This document shows, one piece after another, positions 20,138 to 32,489 of a stretch of DNA of 64,000 nucleotides. Position 1 is the stretch's first letter. Every line of letters begins with the position of its first letter. The position numbers were made by a program, and so were the translations under genes. A model generated the notes under the pieces. It was not told where the DNA came from, did not search any database, and worked only from the letters and a program-made list of their open reading frames with translations. The stretch comes from Ornithodoros turicata (Eukaryota > Arthropoda > Arachnida > Ixodida > Argasidae), in NCBI RefSeq assembly GCF_037126465.1, contig NC_088201.1:139502376-139566375 (forward strand), written 5' to 3'.

Positions 20138-22140
20138 CATCAAGGTTCGTAGTGTTTGTTATAATGAAAATTGTATATTGTTCGATTTTATGATGGTTCA
20201 ATGATAGATTATTTTCCTCTGTTGTTGTTTACGTGTCGCCGCTTAGAGTGTTCCTCTGTTCTTCAGCGTTAAGTCTGTGCTATAGTGTTAAATTTGTAAT
20301 ATTTCTCCTTTTGATAAATTGATTAGCTGTTATTTCCCTATGTGTTGGATGGTGCGCAGGTTTGGCTCTCTATTAATTGTAGCTATTGATTGTGTTGTTT
20401 CTCGATATTTCCTTACGTCTATGCTGTTCACTTAATAAGAAATTGATTAATTAAAAGTTGTGTAATGTTGGAATATGAAACTTAGATTCCCCATTGCGCT
20501 CGAAATGTTATGACAGATATTCAATCTATTGCAATGATGGTTCTCACGTATAGGAATATTATACTTTTTATAAAACAACTTCTAATTTGATTGTAATCAT
20601 ATTGATTAAGAATATCTCCTTTGTAGTGGTATAGATTTTATTTCCTCTTGTGTTCGTGTCGTTCTTGTCGTTCGTGTTCCGTGGTCTTCCATACCCCCCT
20701 CCCATCTATCGGCACCCGTCTTCAATAAATCAGGGCAGATATTATCAGAGCTGGTTGTTGGCTAGTAGCGTGCTATGTGGTGAAGTTCATTTTTTAACAT
20801 ATCTATTTTCTGTGTTGGATTCATACAACAAAGTAAGGTTTGTAGTGTCTCTTAGAATGGAAATTGTATTGTGTTCGATTAGGTTATGTCACGATGATGA
20901 TTTTATGATAGTTAAAATGATAGGTTATTCACCTCTGTTGTTTTGATTAAGAACAACTTCTTTGTAGTGGTATAGATTTTATTTCCTCTTGTGTTCGTGT
21001 CGTTCGTGTCCCACGGTCTTCCAGGGTCTCTGCTGTTCACAGTTAATTACATACAACTATCAGAACTTCCCGCTATTGCACTGATGGTTCTCACGTATAG
21101 GAATATTAGACTTTTTATAATGCAACTTGTAATTTTGTTTGTAATCATATTGATTAAGAATATCTTTGATTAAATGTGGTGACCGCTTCTGGTTTTGATA
21201 TGGCATTGTGTAGCTATTATTTCCCTACATGTTGGAGGATATGTCGGTTAGGTTCTATATTAATGCTATGTGTTGATCGTGTTGATTCGAATTATTCCCT
21301 TATGTCTGTGCTATTCACTTCATAAGAAACTGATTAATTAAATTTCTGTCATGTTGGAATATTAAACTTAGCTTCCATATTGTGCTCGGAATTACTTACA
21401 TCTATCAGGATCTCACGTCTCAGACTTTTTATAATAAAACTTGTAATTTTGATTGTAATCGTATTGATTAAGAATATCTTCTTTGATTAAATGTGTTTTA
21501 AATTTGCATTTCATTAAATGTGCATTTTAATTCTGATTCATTGAAAAATTGTGTGTATGATTACAGTTAATAAAAAATTATTGTGTTTGATCTGTGATAC
21601 CCATTCAATGCTATTGTATCGTACCTGTAATAAGTATATTCTTTGTTACATGTATTGTATTGTGTTTCTTCTGCTTCAGCTTTTTTGGCTGGGTTTTTCT
21701 CCCCCACACAGAGTCACAGCATATTTCCTGGCACTATTGACTTTAATAAATATATTTTCACTTGTACTTTTGTGTATGCTATCCTTTGCATGTCTATTCT
21801 TGCATGTAAACCGCCCAGTGCACACCTGTTGTACCGTAAAAAAAATCTGAGGGAAGTCGGCCCAGGCTGAAAAATACGCTACAATAATCGCAGCCCTCCC
21901 CCGCCGTTAAGCGTGCGGAGAACCCTCCGTGTGAAGGTTTTTCGGCTGGGTTTTTCTCCTTCACCTGATTGGCATCACAACTGGCACAATTCCCAGCACT
22001 ATTGGCTTTACTATTGGCATTACAATTGGCACAAGTCCCAGCACTATTCGCTTTAATAAATACATTTCAACTTGATTGGCATTACAATTGGCATAAATAA
22101 ATATATTTTCACTTGTACTTTTTGTGTATGACTCCTCTTT
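20138..22140 (+). repeat. AT-rich complex direct repeats
   Basis: Several segments recur in a scrambled order. GTTCGTAGTG-type blocks occur near 20140 and 20836. GTGGTATAGATTTTATTTCC occurs near 20628 and 20966. GGTTCTCACGTATAGGAATA occurs near 20540 and 21085. TTGATTAAGAATATCT occurs near 20603, 21151 and 21466. A pair of blocks with GGCTGGGTTTTTCTCC (about 21688 and 21945) and TATATTTTCACTTGTACTTT (about 21750 and 22100) closes the region. Nothing coding is evident. Confidence 0.6.
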
Positions 22141-23517
22141 CCGTGTCTATGCATGTTATAAGCGCGCGAACAACCCTCCGCCCCCGCGCCGCCCCCGCCG
22201 ATAAGCGGACTCAGGACTCAGCGGTCAACGGCACAGGGTCCAAGGTTGTGAATCTCATGGTCTGTGACTCTCACCGTCCCTTTACTACTCCCGCTTCGTC
22301 TTCTCTTTTTCGGGGAACTTGGAAACGAAATTGGGACAACGTACAACGGGGATAGCTTTCAATAGCTATTCCCTTCGGGAGAGGACCACCAAGTCGTGAG
22401 ATGGCCCATCATAACACCTTTCGAAAGTAAGCAAGCTGGCACAGCTGTTTCAATGTGCGTTTTGTGACGTGGTTTAGGAAAGCCAAACAATGCAAGATTT
22501 AGACCCAATTTTTTGAATGAGACTTTCCTTCCGCTGCTTTCGTTCCTTTCCTTAGGAACTCACAAACTACTTTCGTCAGCAGGTCACCTTCTTTAGTTAA
22601 TGGCAGTTTCGAACGCGGCTTATGCTTTCCCAACAGAAGGAATCCTGAGTGCTTCATGCAGCGCGTCTGATAGCGACAGTACAGATTATAACTACAAAAC
22701 CATATCCTAAAGACAAGCTACCATGTTTATTTTGAAACTAACAATGTTTTAAAGTTTTACTACATGTGCTTCAGAACGGACAATTGAATAGATGATTTCA
22801 AGAAATGCAGGAGCTACCTGGGCACGCGTTGCACCCTGGGTGCTGTTGACATGAGGAAGAGAGAATTGGGAATTGGGTTTCGTTTTCGCTGACCTTGACA
22901 CGCATTAACGTTGACGTATTTACGATATGCTGGCGGTGCATGCTGCCAATATCCGCCACAGCAGATAAGATAGCGATTCTGCTTGACCAAATAAGGAGCT
23001 ATAAGGTCTTTCTAGAAACCAAGTAGACTGGTAGCGTGTCTACGGAAGCGAAAGTTGCAACGGAAGGTTTCTCCTCGACAAATGCGGCCCTTTCGTGTTT
23101 GGGGAAGGAAGACCGACAGTGAAGGAGAGCTTAAAATTTGGCGGAAGGTCCTTTTTCCATGGAAAAGGGGGATCGCTTAGGAAAGTAGCATTGAAAAATC
23201 TGTGCCTCACTTCCGCAGTTGCCAAAGTAAATTTTACTTTTGTTTTCAGCTCAGGCGTGCATTTTGCATATGTGCTTTATATTCCACGCGCATCAGGTAT
23301 GTAGTCACGCTTGCAAAATTCACATCGCGTTGTATTGTTCCTTTTTTTTTCGCTTCAAGCTTCCCAAGCTTCTGGAAAAGAATCGCGATTGGGGATTGTT
23401 ACTAAATCTTGCTACCGTATTTTCACTTGGGATTGGATAGCTATTGGCTAGTGTTGTATGATTTTTAGAAACAATGTAGCCATCGTGTAGTGTAGGAGGC
23501 CCATAACGTCTTCGCAC
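22141..23517. other. Unassigned 1.4-kb stretch
   Basis: A GC-rich tract (CCCCGCGCCGCCCCCGCCG) lies near 22180. No open frame with a recognisable domain and no repeat shared with the rest of the window were seen. Confidence 0.3.
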
Positions 23518-24180
23518 TAGTCATGCAGGGCTACCGATAGTAGTATCGATACTATCGATAGTACTATCGGTAGTTGACTGCCGATAGTAAGAAAACTATA
23601 GATAGTAAACTATCGATAGTCGGCTGTCGAAAAACTATCGGGGACCAGATAAAAATAGAAAAATAAAATGCTTCAGCATTATACAAGTTTTATAATACAA
23701 CAGAGAGTAGCTTTCCCTCCGACGCAGAACCTGAGCTTCTCATGGCAATCAAACCAATCGCAAGGTGACGTGATACTCTCTACACTGGACTGACAGGGAT
23801 ATCAGTCTGATGAGTGCATACGATTTTATGATGAGCATCTTCTTTCGCTGCTTGAAGTGCATCGTACATAATTGCTGCTAAATTTTCGGATATAACATGT
23901 GTCGCTTGTGGTTCTGCATCCGCTGTCACTGTGCCAGTGTGAAAACGAAGACGGGAACGAAAGCATAGGTAGTGAGAATCAACTCTAGCTATCGATTGTA
24001 AAGGAAAATAAAAGAAGAGTGCTATCGGTAGTCAACTATCGTAAAACTATCCATAGTTTTTCTACACTATCGGTACTCAACCATCGATATTTTCAGACTG
24101 CCGATTGTACCATCAATTCTCAATAGTTTTTCGACTGCATCGATAGTCAATTTATCGATAGTTTTGCATTACTAATTCGT
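23518..24180. mobile_element. Inverted-repeat element with many TATCGATA motifs
   Basis: Both flanks contain arrays of ACTATCGATAGT-like palindromes (23530-23645 and 24020-24170), separated by about 370 bp without such motifs. At least four exact TATCGATA octamers occur. The outer bases TAGTCATGCA and TGCATTACTA are near-complementary, suggesting terminal inverted repeats. Probably a hAT-like MITE. Confidence 0.55.
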
Positions 24181-26867
24181 ATCCATCATTTCCGAAATAA
24201 AAAATATCCGCTCGCCTCCATGCTTACTTGGCGAGAGCGTAACATGCGTTCCCAAACCTATTCGACCTGTCAGCTATTCAAGGGTCACGTGATCTACCCA
24301 ACTCTGGATATGTTTGGGAATTCTCACGTAGTCGACATCCGTCTGAAAACTTCGCCGGAACGCCCAGGGAAAACCCGGTGGTAGAATTCCAACTTACCAG
24401 TACCTTAGTCTTCAGAATGACATTGAAGCTGACTGCTTTTATCCACTGTATTTCACCGTTGATTTTATTGCATTTAAGTACAGTCTGAAAATAACAAAGT
24501 TCACAGAAACAAAGGACTGTGGACGTAAACTATAAATAAACGAAGTGGTCGTTCATACAACTTCGTCTTCTGCCACACAGACGTGTCTTTGTTGGTGGCA
24601 GACGAGGCCCTCCTTGCATTCAGTTTTCAGTGGCAGCAACGTCAACACATGCTCGAGGCACCGCTCTCCATGCTCTGTGTAAACAACAAAGACATAGGGC
24701 GTTATATAGAGAGTGTAAGTCGTAACATACAGTGACCTGTTTTTCAAAAATGCACTGGAATCAGCCTCTCCCTGGTTTGGAATCGATGAGTAACAAATAC
24801 CGATATCGTGTGTGTTTTTTCTTGTGTCGTCCTTAGCTATTACGCTCGTCTGCTTCGTTCTATTGACTTCCTCTCACTTATATCGCATTCTCTACCGAAC
24901 CTTTTGGCAGTTGGAGAGTAGAGCACTGCGAGCAAGGTATCCCAATGAAATAATGGGGCTTCACCTCCCACGTCGAGGCGAATAGTGTTCTGTGCAATGC
25001 ACGGTAACGACTCCTTGTCTTTTGGCACCCCGTCTCGAACACCTTACTTCCGAGGGAACTGCGCGATCTTGCGAAGTCATTTCAATTCAATTAAAAATAT
25101 ATTCTTGACACCTCTTCACAAACGCTCTAAACCTGGAGCTGCGATGGCATGCAGGACACAACCAGCTATCAACCGCCACATTCCGTAGTGTAGCGTTATT
25201 CTCCTTTTCTGATGCTCTGATTACATTAGCTTTCCTATGACACAGTAGCGTCCCTGATATACAAGTACACTAGCGGCCTTCCCAGAAAAGGGCACCTAAT
25301 AAAGCGGCATTTCTTCGTTCCCATTTGCACACGGCACATAATATCTCCTTTTTGGAGCCTGTATTGCGTTCTCACACACACAGGTGGATAGAGCAAATAA
25401 TGTACACACAATACGTCATGAACAGAGGAAGCCGCGTATTTTCTCGTGAACGGACACATTTCAATTTTTTTTAAACACCGCTCATGGAAGAATTCCCGCT
25501 CACCGGTGACACGAGAAGTGAGGGAGGAAATAAAATGAGAGGGAGAAACTGGAGAAGGCGTACAGGGAAGGCTGTGTTTCCAGTCGAAGACAGAGAAAAA
25601 GAACTAAATAACAAAGCGCGGCCACTGTGTTTAGACTGATGTGCACGAGTCCTTGCACCTGTCTCATCCGTAAGTGGCGACCTGTTGTGAGACAGAACCG
25701 ACGTCCAGACTGACAGAGACTTCTATCGCAGGACAGCCGACGATTTGCACGTTACGAAACTATGGTACTAACACGCATTCTTTTCGTAATTTAATGAATG
25801 ACTGTCCGAAATTAAATATTCCGGGACGATTCGAAATTCTTACAGTGACTCCGTAAATAAGTTCGTTACATCCTTCTGAAGTGAGAAATAAAGTTTTTTT
25901 GGCAGTAGGAAACTCGTTAGTTGCAAAGAAAAGAAGAGCTGGGAAGTTTATATCGAAACCGAAACTTCTGAAGGGCCTCTCTCCCCGCCTCCTGTAGCCT
26001 GCGTGACATCGCAGGCAGCTTCGTGCTGTCCGCCGACGACTTTTCGGGTATGCGCTCGCCCTTGGTAACTTCTTCGTGGACTTCATCTGCTTCCTCGCTT
26101 TCGTTCTAAAATCTCTCGCCACCGATATAACGGAACCTACAGAAAGGCGCGCTCGAACAATACCGGTTGACGCCCAGTGTTGCTAGATTGCTCTTCCGTG
26201 GAGGAGCGCCGAATCACTCAAAGGAAAATATTCGTTTTCTAATTATCTGTGCCACCTGGGGATAGGAAGTTGTGTTAATTGAAACATCATACTGTATGGA
26301 TTGATCATACGGTTGATCATGATTGTTCACGTGATCCGATTGATCATACGGACATCACACGGTCGCATACTTCAGCACGTTTTTGATGAGCAGTATCCCT
26401 TTAAAGGGGCACTAAAGTGCAAAAAATTCCCCTCGTGGAATAAAAGATACCGTTTCCTTCACACCGACACAAAAGGAACGACACTTGTCCTTTGCGTCGT
26501 CCGTGATTTACGAGCAGGTAACGGACGCGTCAGGCAGCCTCCTGAGCGTCCTTTCCCGGGCTATCAGGGGAACGCACTCCTTCCGTTTAAGGTTTACGAG
26601 AACACTGCGAAAATTCCCCATTGCCTTTCTTAAAGGAGCGACGAGGTGGCATTTAATGTCGCTCGAAGTCCTGCCACATCTGTCAAGCTGTCCACCAGGA
26701 GTCACCATGCAAAATATTTTCGCCCTGACCTGCGTAATAGCTGTGCAATTCAATCAAGCAGCCGTAGACGGCCGACGCGATTATCGCGTGATATACTGGA
26801 TGCTCCGTGCCTTGCTACTTTATTTTTACTTCGCAGCCCACGGGGCGTTACTACATGCCTGAGTTGT
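24181..26867. other. Unassigned 2.7-kb stretch
   Basis: Contains a short cluster of TGATCATACGG motifs near 26300-26350. From about 26394 there is a CTTTAAAGGGGCACTAAAG end typical of arthropod MITEs, though its partner end is not clear. No recognised gene besides the ORF listed separately. Confidence 0.3.
25760..26086 (-). CDS. Unknown basic ORF, 108 codons
   Basis: ATG at 26086 starts MKSTKKLPRASAYPKSRRR; the frame is also open upstream to 26122. The N-terminal third is strongly basic, with one CLRC pair; the rest is mixed and has a FPALLFFATNEF hydrophobic stretch. I know no matching family. Without splice or expression evidence a chance ORF is at least as likely. Confidence 0.2.
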   Translation of the reverse strand: MKSTKKLPRASAYPKSRRRTARSCLRCHAGYRRRGERPFRSFGFDINFPALLFFATNEFPTAKKTLFLTSEGCNELIYGVTVRISNRPGIFNFGQSFIKLRKECVLVP

Positions 26868-27051
26868 GCCTATGTACGTCACTCGTCACATGAGGAGAGT
26901 AGCATACGTCACGAGGTCCTCTCGTTCTTCTACACTCTACACTCCACTTCTCTACAGTGCGAACGTACCTGTTATCGCGTGGAGCGCGATCCCATAGTTG
27001 GGTTCCGTGGTGGTCGACAGGGCATTTGCACAGAGCATTGAATATTTTTTT

Positions 27052-28146
27052 ATGGAATCACGTAACCCTAAAAGAAACGATCGGGACCGCAAGCGGTTCC
27101 GCCCCGAAGGAAAAGCAGTGAATTATTTCTTAGAAACACCTGTGGAAAGGTGGTTTCTAAAGTTTTTTATAATTCATGCTAACAATGTCACTGGTACTTT
27201 AGGCAAGTTATCACCATTTCTGACAGCCAAGGTTATCGAACAAGCAATAGGGAAGCCGTATCAGGCCAGGAAACTTCGTACAGGGGATATCCAGATTGAG
27301 GTGCAAACCAAGCAGCAGAGTTCAGCCTTGGAGCCACTAAAACAGATTGGCGATATACCTGTGACGGTTACGCCTCACAGAACACTAAACACAGTGAAAT
27401 GCGTGATCTCCCAAGTCGAGCTGCTGGACTGTTCAGAGTCTGAGATTGAGGAACAGGGGAGTTTGACGGAAGAGGGTGTTGTTTCTGCAAAAAGGATAAC
27501 TATGCGCAGAGAGGGCAGAGAGATTCCCATAAAACATGTAATCCTGTCCTTCAGGCGTCACACACTCCCACCGACCATAAAAGCCGGCTATCTCAACTGT
27601 CACGTTAGACCTTTCATTCCCAACCCGAAGCGCTGTTTCAAATGCGAGCGCTTTGGGCACAGCTCACAGACTTGTCGGGGACAGACGACATGCCAAAAAT
27701 GCTCTGGAGAGGACCATGTGGCTGAAACCTGTCAGCATTACTTCAAATGTGTGAACTGCCAGGGTGGGCACCCGGTATATTCTAGGTCCTGCCCACGATG
27801 GCAAGACGAAAAACGAGCCCTCAAGATCAGAACGGAGCAGAACACCTCATACAAAGCAGCTAAGGCCCAACTAGAGTTCCAGAAGAAGAGTTCTTTCTCT
27901 GAGGTGGTGCGCAGAAGAGTGGCGCCCCTCAGAGTGTCCGTGGAGACACAAACCGTTGGGCCTCCACTCCACGCTCCCCAACAAAAGGAGAAGGACATGG
28001 AAGTGCGCCCTCCTCCAATATCTGCTGCCAGCCAAGTGGCTGGTACTAACGAGGTGAGTTTCCCAGTGACGAGGAGTTCCGTGAGTAACGAGGTGAGCTG
28101 CCGTAGAGGCTGCTGGCAGCCTCTCCATCTGGGAGGGCAGCACTAG
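27052..28146 (+). CDS. LINE ORF1 (gag-like nucleic-acid binding protein)
   Basis: This is an uninterrupted frame of 364 codons from the first sensible ATG (27052; the frame itself opens at 26998). The C-terminal half has three cysteine-histidine knuckles in a row: CFKCERFGHSSQTC, CQKCSGEDHVAETC and CVNCQGGHPVYSRSC. They are followed by a lysine-rich segment and a proline-rich tail. Such ORF1 proteins bind LINE RNA and assemble the RNP in the cytoplasm. The last roughly 50 residues may be altered by the deletion that fused this region to the remnant of ORF2. It is the best-preserved long ORF in the window. Confidence 0.8.
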   Translation: MESRNPKRNDRDRKRFRPEGKAVNYFLETPVERWFLKFFIIHANNVTGTLGKLSPFLTAKVIEQAIGKPYQARKLRTGDIQIEVQTKQQSSALEPLKQIGDIPVTVTPHRTLNTVKCVISQVELLDCSESEIEEQGSLTEEGVVSAKRITMRREGREIPIKHVILSFRRHTLPPTIKAGYLNCHVRPFIPNPKRCFKCERFGHSSQTCRGQTTCQKCSGEDHVAETCQHYFKCVNCQGGHPVYSRSCPRWQDEKRALKIRTEQNTSYKAAKAQLEFQKKSSFSEVVRRRVAPLRVSVETQTVGPPLHAPQQKEKDMEVRPPPISAASQVAGTNEVSFPVTRSSVSNEVSCRRGCWQPLHLGGQH

Positions 28147-28173
28147 TGATCGTCTGTAAATGCAAGCCACAGT

Positions 28174-28799
28174 ATGGACGTCGAGGACGATGACTGGTCG
28201 TCGCAGAAGTCGTCGTCGAGTCTTCCTTCTTTTTCCCAGGCTATGAAGAAGAGAGAAAAGGGTGGAGGCAGGGGTAGAAAACCCAAACCGTCCTCCTGGC
28301 GCAATTTTGTCCCGTCTTTAACACATAACACCCCATCAAAGGTAGTGTGGGACAGAATTAGAGAGATCAAAGGAGAGTACAGAAGCTTTTCTGTCCCTCT
28401 GCTTCAGGTAAACGGAGTTCCATGCCAGAGCCTGGATGAACAAGCTGATGTATTGGGTCAGCACTTTCACAATATATCAAATTCCTCCCATTACACTAAC
28501 AAATACTTAAGCGTCAAACGACGTGAAGAACAACTAATTATTTCAACAACGGGAGGTGAGGACTGTGCATATAACCAACCTTTCACTGCCCGTTAACTCC
28601 TGCAGGCACTATCATCAATAAATGTTAGTGCTCCGGGCCCAGATCGAATCAGCTACTCCATGCTTGCCCATTTGTCAGAAAAATCCAAAGAAGGCATGCT
28701 CAAGTTTTTCAATGACGTCTGGGGTAGTGGACAAATGACATCAGCATGGAAGGTCGCTACAGTAATTCCTCTCCTGAAACCAGGAAAGGACGCATCAAA
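28174..28799 (+). pseudogene. LINE ORF2, linker and RT start
   Basis: The frame 28174-28596 contains a linker typical of the region between endonuclease and RT (SWRNFVPSLTHNTPSKVVWD). After a stop, the next frame carries APGPDRISYSML and AWKVATVIPLLKPGKD, the first RT blocks. The endonuclease (about 250 residues) is absent, so ORF1 and linker lie only 27 bp apart. Coding resumes at 29670 after a nested element. Confidence 0.75.
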
Positions 28800-28811
28800 C
28801 CCTACGAGCTA

Positions 28812-29657
28812 CGAACAGTCCTCACAGACAGCAAGTCGGCGCTGGAGGCAATGTGTTCACCTCGCTCGCAAGTTGTTTCTGACATCCGCTCACTGATCCT
28901 GACTGTGCACAACCTCCTCGTCAGCTCCGGCCACTCCGTGTGGTTTCAGTGGGTGCCAAGCCACATTGGCTTGCTGGGAAACACATGTGCCGAGGCAGCA
29001 GCGAGGCGCGCTCATGGCGCAGCTGAGTGCAACACTGTCGGCCCGTTATCACCATCCGTCTGCCGCATACACGTCCGCCGGCGCTTTTCCTTCGACACCC
29101 GCCTTTTCATGGAAAACACTGTCGCAGCCAACACCTTCCTCCACCGCATTGACCCGAAGATGGCCTTCACTGTGTCGCTACGGCTGTCTCGAAAGGAAGA
29201 GTCAGCTCTCCATCGTCTCACCTGAATGTTGCCCGTACTCCATCTTTCCTGTTCATGATCAAGCAGCGTCCCTCTTCGGCATGCCCTCCTGCTCCACCGA
29301 CACCGACACCCATCATTTACTCTTGACCTGCCCAAGATATGCCGCTCCCCGGGCTGCACTCACGCACCGCCTATCTGCCCTGGGGCACGGAGACCTCTCT
29401 TTGGCCACCCTACTGGGCCCAGTAGGGCAGCAGCAATAGACTGTTACCAGAGCGCTATTATGCTTCCTGGGTGACTGTGGGCTCCTAGACTGCCTCTGAG
29501 CGATCGTGTACTCATGCTCCCCTGCTGCCAATGTGCCGCTTGCGTCTTTTTCCTTTTCTGTTTTTGTTAAAGGAATAGCAAGTGGGCTCCTGTCTGGCTG
29601 ACCTTTCCTTTTTGCCTGGTTTTTCTTCTTTTTTTTCGTAATAACCATATCCCCCTC
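28812..29657 (+). mobile_element. 5'-truncated second LINE nested in the first
   Basis: A perfect 12-bp duplication, CCCTACGAGCTA, at 28800-28811 and 29658-29669 brackets the insert. It starts in mid-RNase H (VLTDSKSALEA, then WVPSHIGLLGN) and runs to a 3' region with a few stops. The 3' end is T-rich and closes with CGTAATAACCATATCC. Target-primed insertion of a 5'-truncated copy explains the structure. The host RT reading is continuous across the duplication. Confidence 0.9.
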
Positions 29658-29669
29658 CCCTACGAGCTA

Positions 29670-31857
29670 TAGGCCCATTGCTCTCACTAGTTGTATTGGA
29701 AAAAGTTTCGAGAGAGAATGGTTAATATCAGGCTGATGTATTACCTCGAAGTGAAACTGCCTAGACAATAATCAATGTGGTTTTCGAGCTGCCGTTCCAC
29801 AACAGATCATCTTGTCCGCTTGGAAACCGCAATCAGAGAGGCATTTGTCAGGCGGAGTCACTGTGTCTCGGTATTTTTTGACCTGGAAAAGGCGTATGAC
29901 ACAGCACGACGGCATGCTATCATACTAGATCTGCATTCTTTAGGCATAAGCGGCTGACTTGTACGTTGTGTCTTCAATTTTCTTCACGGGATAACCTTCA
30001 GGGTACAGTTCGGTACCACACTATCAAGGACATTTGCTCAGGAAAACGGAGTCCCTCAGTGTTCAGTACTCAGTGTCACTCTTTTTATTGTGAAAATGAA
30101 TTCAATAGCTACCGCAATTCCTCCTTCTGTGCCCTACTTGTTGTACGTCGATGATGTGCAAATCTCTTACTCCTCGGCAAATTTGAATACATGTCAGAGG
30201 CAGCTCCAGCTGACGATAAACAGACTTCTCAGATGCGCTGATCAAAATGGATTTAAGTTCTCCCCAGAAAAGACCGTGTGTGTCCTATTTTCCAGGAAAA
30301 GAGGACTGCTTCCAAACCCAACACTGTCCATCAATGGTCAGGACCATGCAGTCCAGGAAGAACACAAATACCTGTAAATGGTATTTGACAGAAAACCCAC
30401 GATCTTGCCACACATCAAAGAACTGAAGACAAAATGTACGAAATCTTTGGCTCTGGTGAAGGTTATATCCCATAAGACCTGGGGAGCAGACAGAGATGTG
30501 CTGCCCAAAATATTCATATCAGTAATTCGGTCCAGGATGGACAATGGTTCTGTAGTATATGGTTCGGCTCGATCATCTGTCCTTAAATTAATTGACCCTA
30601 TACATCATCAAGGGCTATGGTAAGCGATTGGAGCTTTCCCAACCTCACCAGTGGAGAGTTTGTACGTAGAGTGCAACGAATAGTCTTTGGAGAGACGTCG
30701 TTGCTACCTCGCTATTCTCTGCGCCCTTAAAATTAAAAGCTATCATCAACACCCTGCATTGTCTTGTGTCCAGGGCACACAGTTTCGTCGACTTTTCGGA
30801 AGTAGACTATCAGTTGTACGTCCGTTCAGCATGAGGGTATCATACTATCAAGAACTCTATGATATCTCCTGTCGGGATTCCTGGATTCTAGAATCCGGTC
30901 TGGAAGTCCCCCCGTGCCAGCCACAACCCGGCTACAATTATTCCCTAACCAAGTATGACAAGAAGGACACATCACCCCTGGTTCTTCAACAGGAGTTTGA
31001 AGAATTGAAACACTCCTTTGAGGATCACGTGGAAATATACACTGATGGATCACGAACCACTAGCAGTGTTTCGTGTGCCATGGTTTCTGCAGCAGTGACA
31101 AGGTCGCATCGCATAAATCCAGTGGCATCTATTTTTACTGCCGAAGTGTACGCAATTACTTTAGCCCTCAATTTTATGTTGCAAATCAGCGTTAGATGTG
31201 CTGTAATCTACACAGATTCTCTAAGCTCTCTACACGCCCTGCATGGTCTGCAGAGAACCAAGAAACTGTTGGTTAAGACAGCGCTTTTCTTGGTAAATAG
31301 GGTCATAAATAGTGGTTATAGCCTAACGTTTTGCTGTGTGCCCAGCCATGTGTGTATCCCAGGAAACGAACAGGCAGATCGAGCTGCTTCAGCTGCCCTT
31401 GCGTTAGAGATCAGTCCACTTGACATTCCCTTTCACGACTTCAGACGGGTGCTAAAAAGCGACATTAACGCAAAATGGCAAGAATTCTGGGATTCACAAA
31501 CACAGAACAAACCACCTCGTAAAGCCACGCATCGGTCATCACACGGACACATTGGAACAGCGCTTCTGTGATGTCCTGAGGCACAGGCTCAGAATTGGAC
31601 ACACTTACCTATTACAAAGCCTCCTACTTCGTGGGGAGGAGCCTCCACAGTGCACTCACTGTGACGAGCCCATTTCTATAGTACATATTTTGATATCGTG
31701 TCCACAGCACGAACCTCATCGAAATTGTCACTTTACTGAGTGCTACAAGTACTTTTTACCTCTTCATCCAACTCTTCTACTGGGTGATGAGCTTTTTGTC
31801 CCTTTCGAGGACATTTTCAGTTTCTTCAGAGATATAGGAATGCTTGGGAACTTGTAA
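29670..31857 (+). pseudogene. LINE ORF2, RT, RNase H and C-terminal region
   Basis: RT motif A reads FFDLEKAYDTA near 29876 and the catalytic YVDD is intact near 30142. RNase H follows with IYTDGS (near 31037), AEVYAITLAL, IYTDSLSSL and CVPSHVCIPGNEQADRAA. From 31552 a frame holds CTHCDEP and SCPQHEPHR, the C-terminal cysteine-histidine region. Stops or frameshifts occur near 29768, 29957, 30377, 30620 and 31571, so the polyprotein is not translatable in one piece. Confidence 0.8.
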
Positions 31858-32024
31858 TTTTTAGCTCAATTTTTTATATCCACCTCTATGTCTAGATTTG
31901 TTTCTCTCTCTTAATTCCATCATTTTTAGTTTTACTTCTAAGTTGACTCGTTTACAACCACAGTTTTTGGCGCTCTATGGTCTCAGTCGCTTTTGCGCCA
32001 AAAACCTCCAATTATCATCATCAC

Positions 32025-32489
32025 CTAAAAGGACATCTTTATTACCGCTACACAGAAAACTATTCATTGTCATCTATTTCATTCCAATACACGCATTCAG
32101 TTCTTGCAAACCTTTGCTCATGGCATTAACTTGCGAAATATTGTTCTGTTGCTCGAGAAATACTAGCGCTGTTCTCAGTGCCGCCCGCGCATTTTCTACC
32201 GTCACAGCTGGTGCATCCCTGCTTTCAACATCCTATCTTTATGTGGAGTTTTCTTTCTTCCTCTTACATATCGCGGCTTTGCTGGCCATGCTGATGCCAA
32301 ATAGTCGACGCTTCGGCGTGCTGGGTGAACGCGTAGCGGACGACAAATTCGAAATGCACTGACGACCTTCTTAGTCTGCAATGACCAGACTGCTCAGTGC
32401 ATTACTTTTGTGTAACGTGGAAAGTCGGAACGGGAGAAAATTCATCCTAGCAACACCCTCTTTGTTCCAGTAAAAAGGAGGCCACAACC
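32025..32489. other. Unassigned stretch
   Basis: Flank of the LINE with no recognised feature. The open frame at 31898-32362 overlaps LINE 3' sequence and has no domain. Confidence 0.3.

Larger units (their letters stand above)
27052..32024 (+). mobile_element. I-group LINE, endonuclease-deleted and interrupted
   Basis: Order of parts: ORF1 with three zinc knuckles, a short remnant of ORF2, the RT, an RNase H, a C-terminal cysteine region, and a 3' end reading TTTTGCGCCAAAAACC followed by ATCATCATC. RNase H and this 3' tail type point to the I group. The apurinic endonuclease that should follow ORF1 is missing. A second LINE fragment sits at 28812-29657. Many stops make it inactive. The 5' end is not defined; 26868-27051 may be its 5' UTR. 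Confidence 0.8.

Noticed and set aside
29012..29359. 115-codon minus-strand ORF
   Set aside because: It is the reverse shadow of the nested LINE RNase H and tail.
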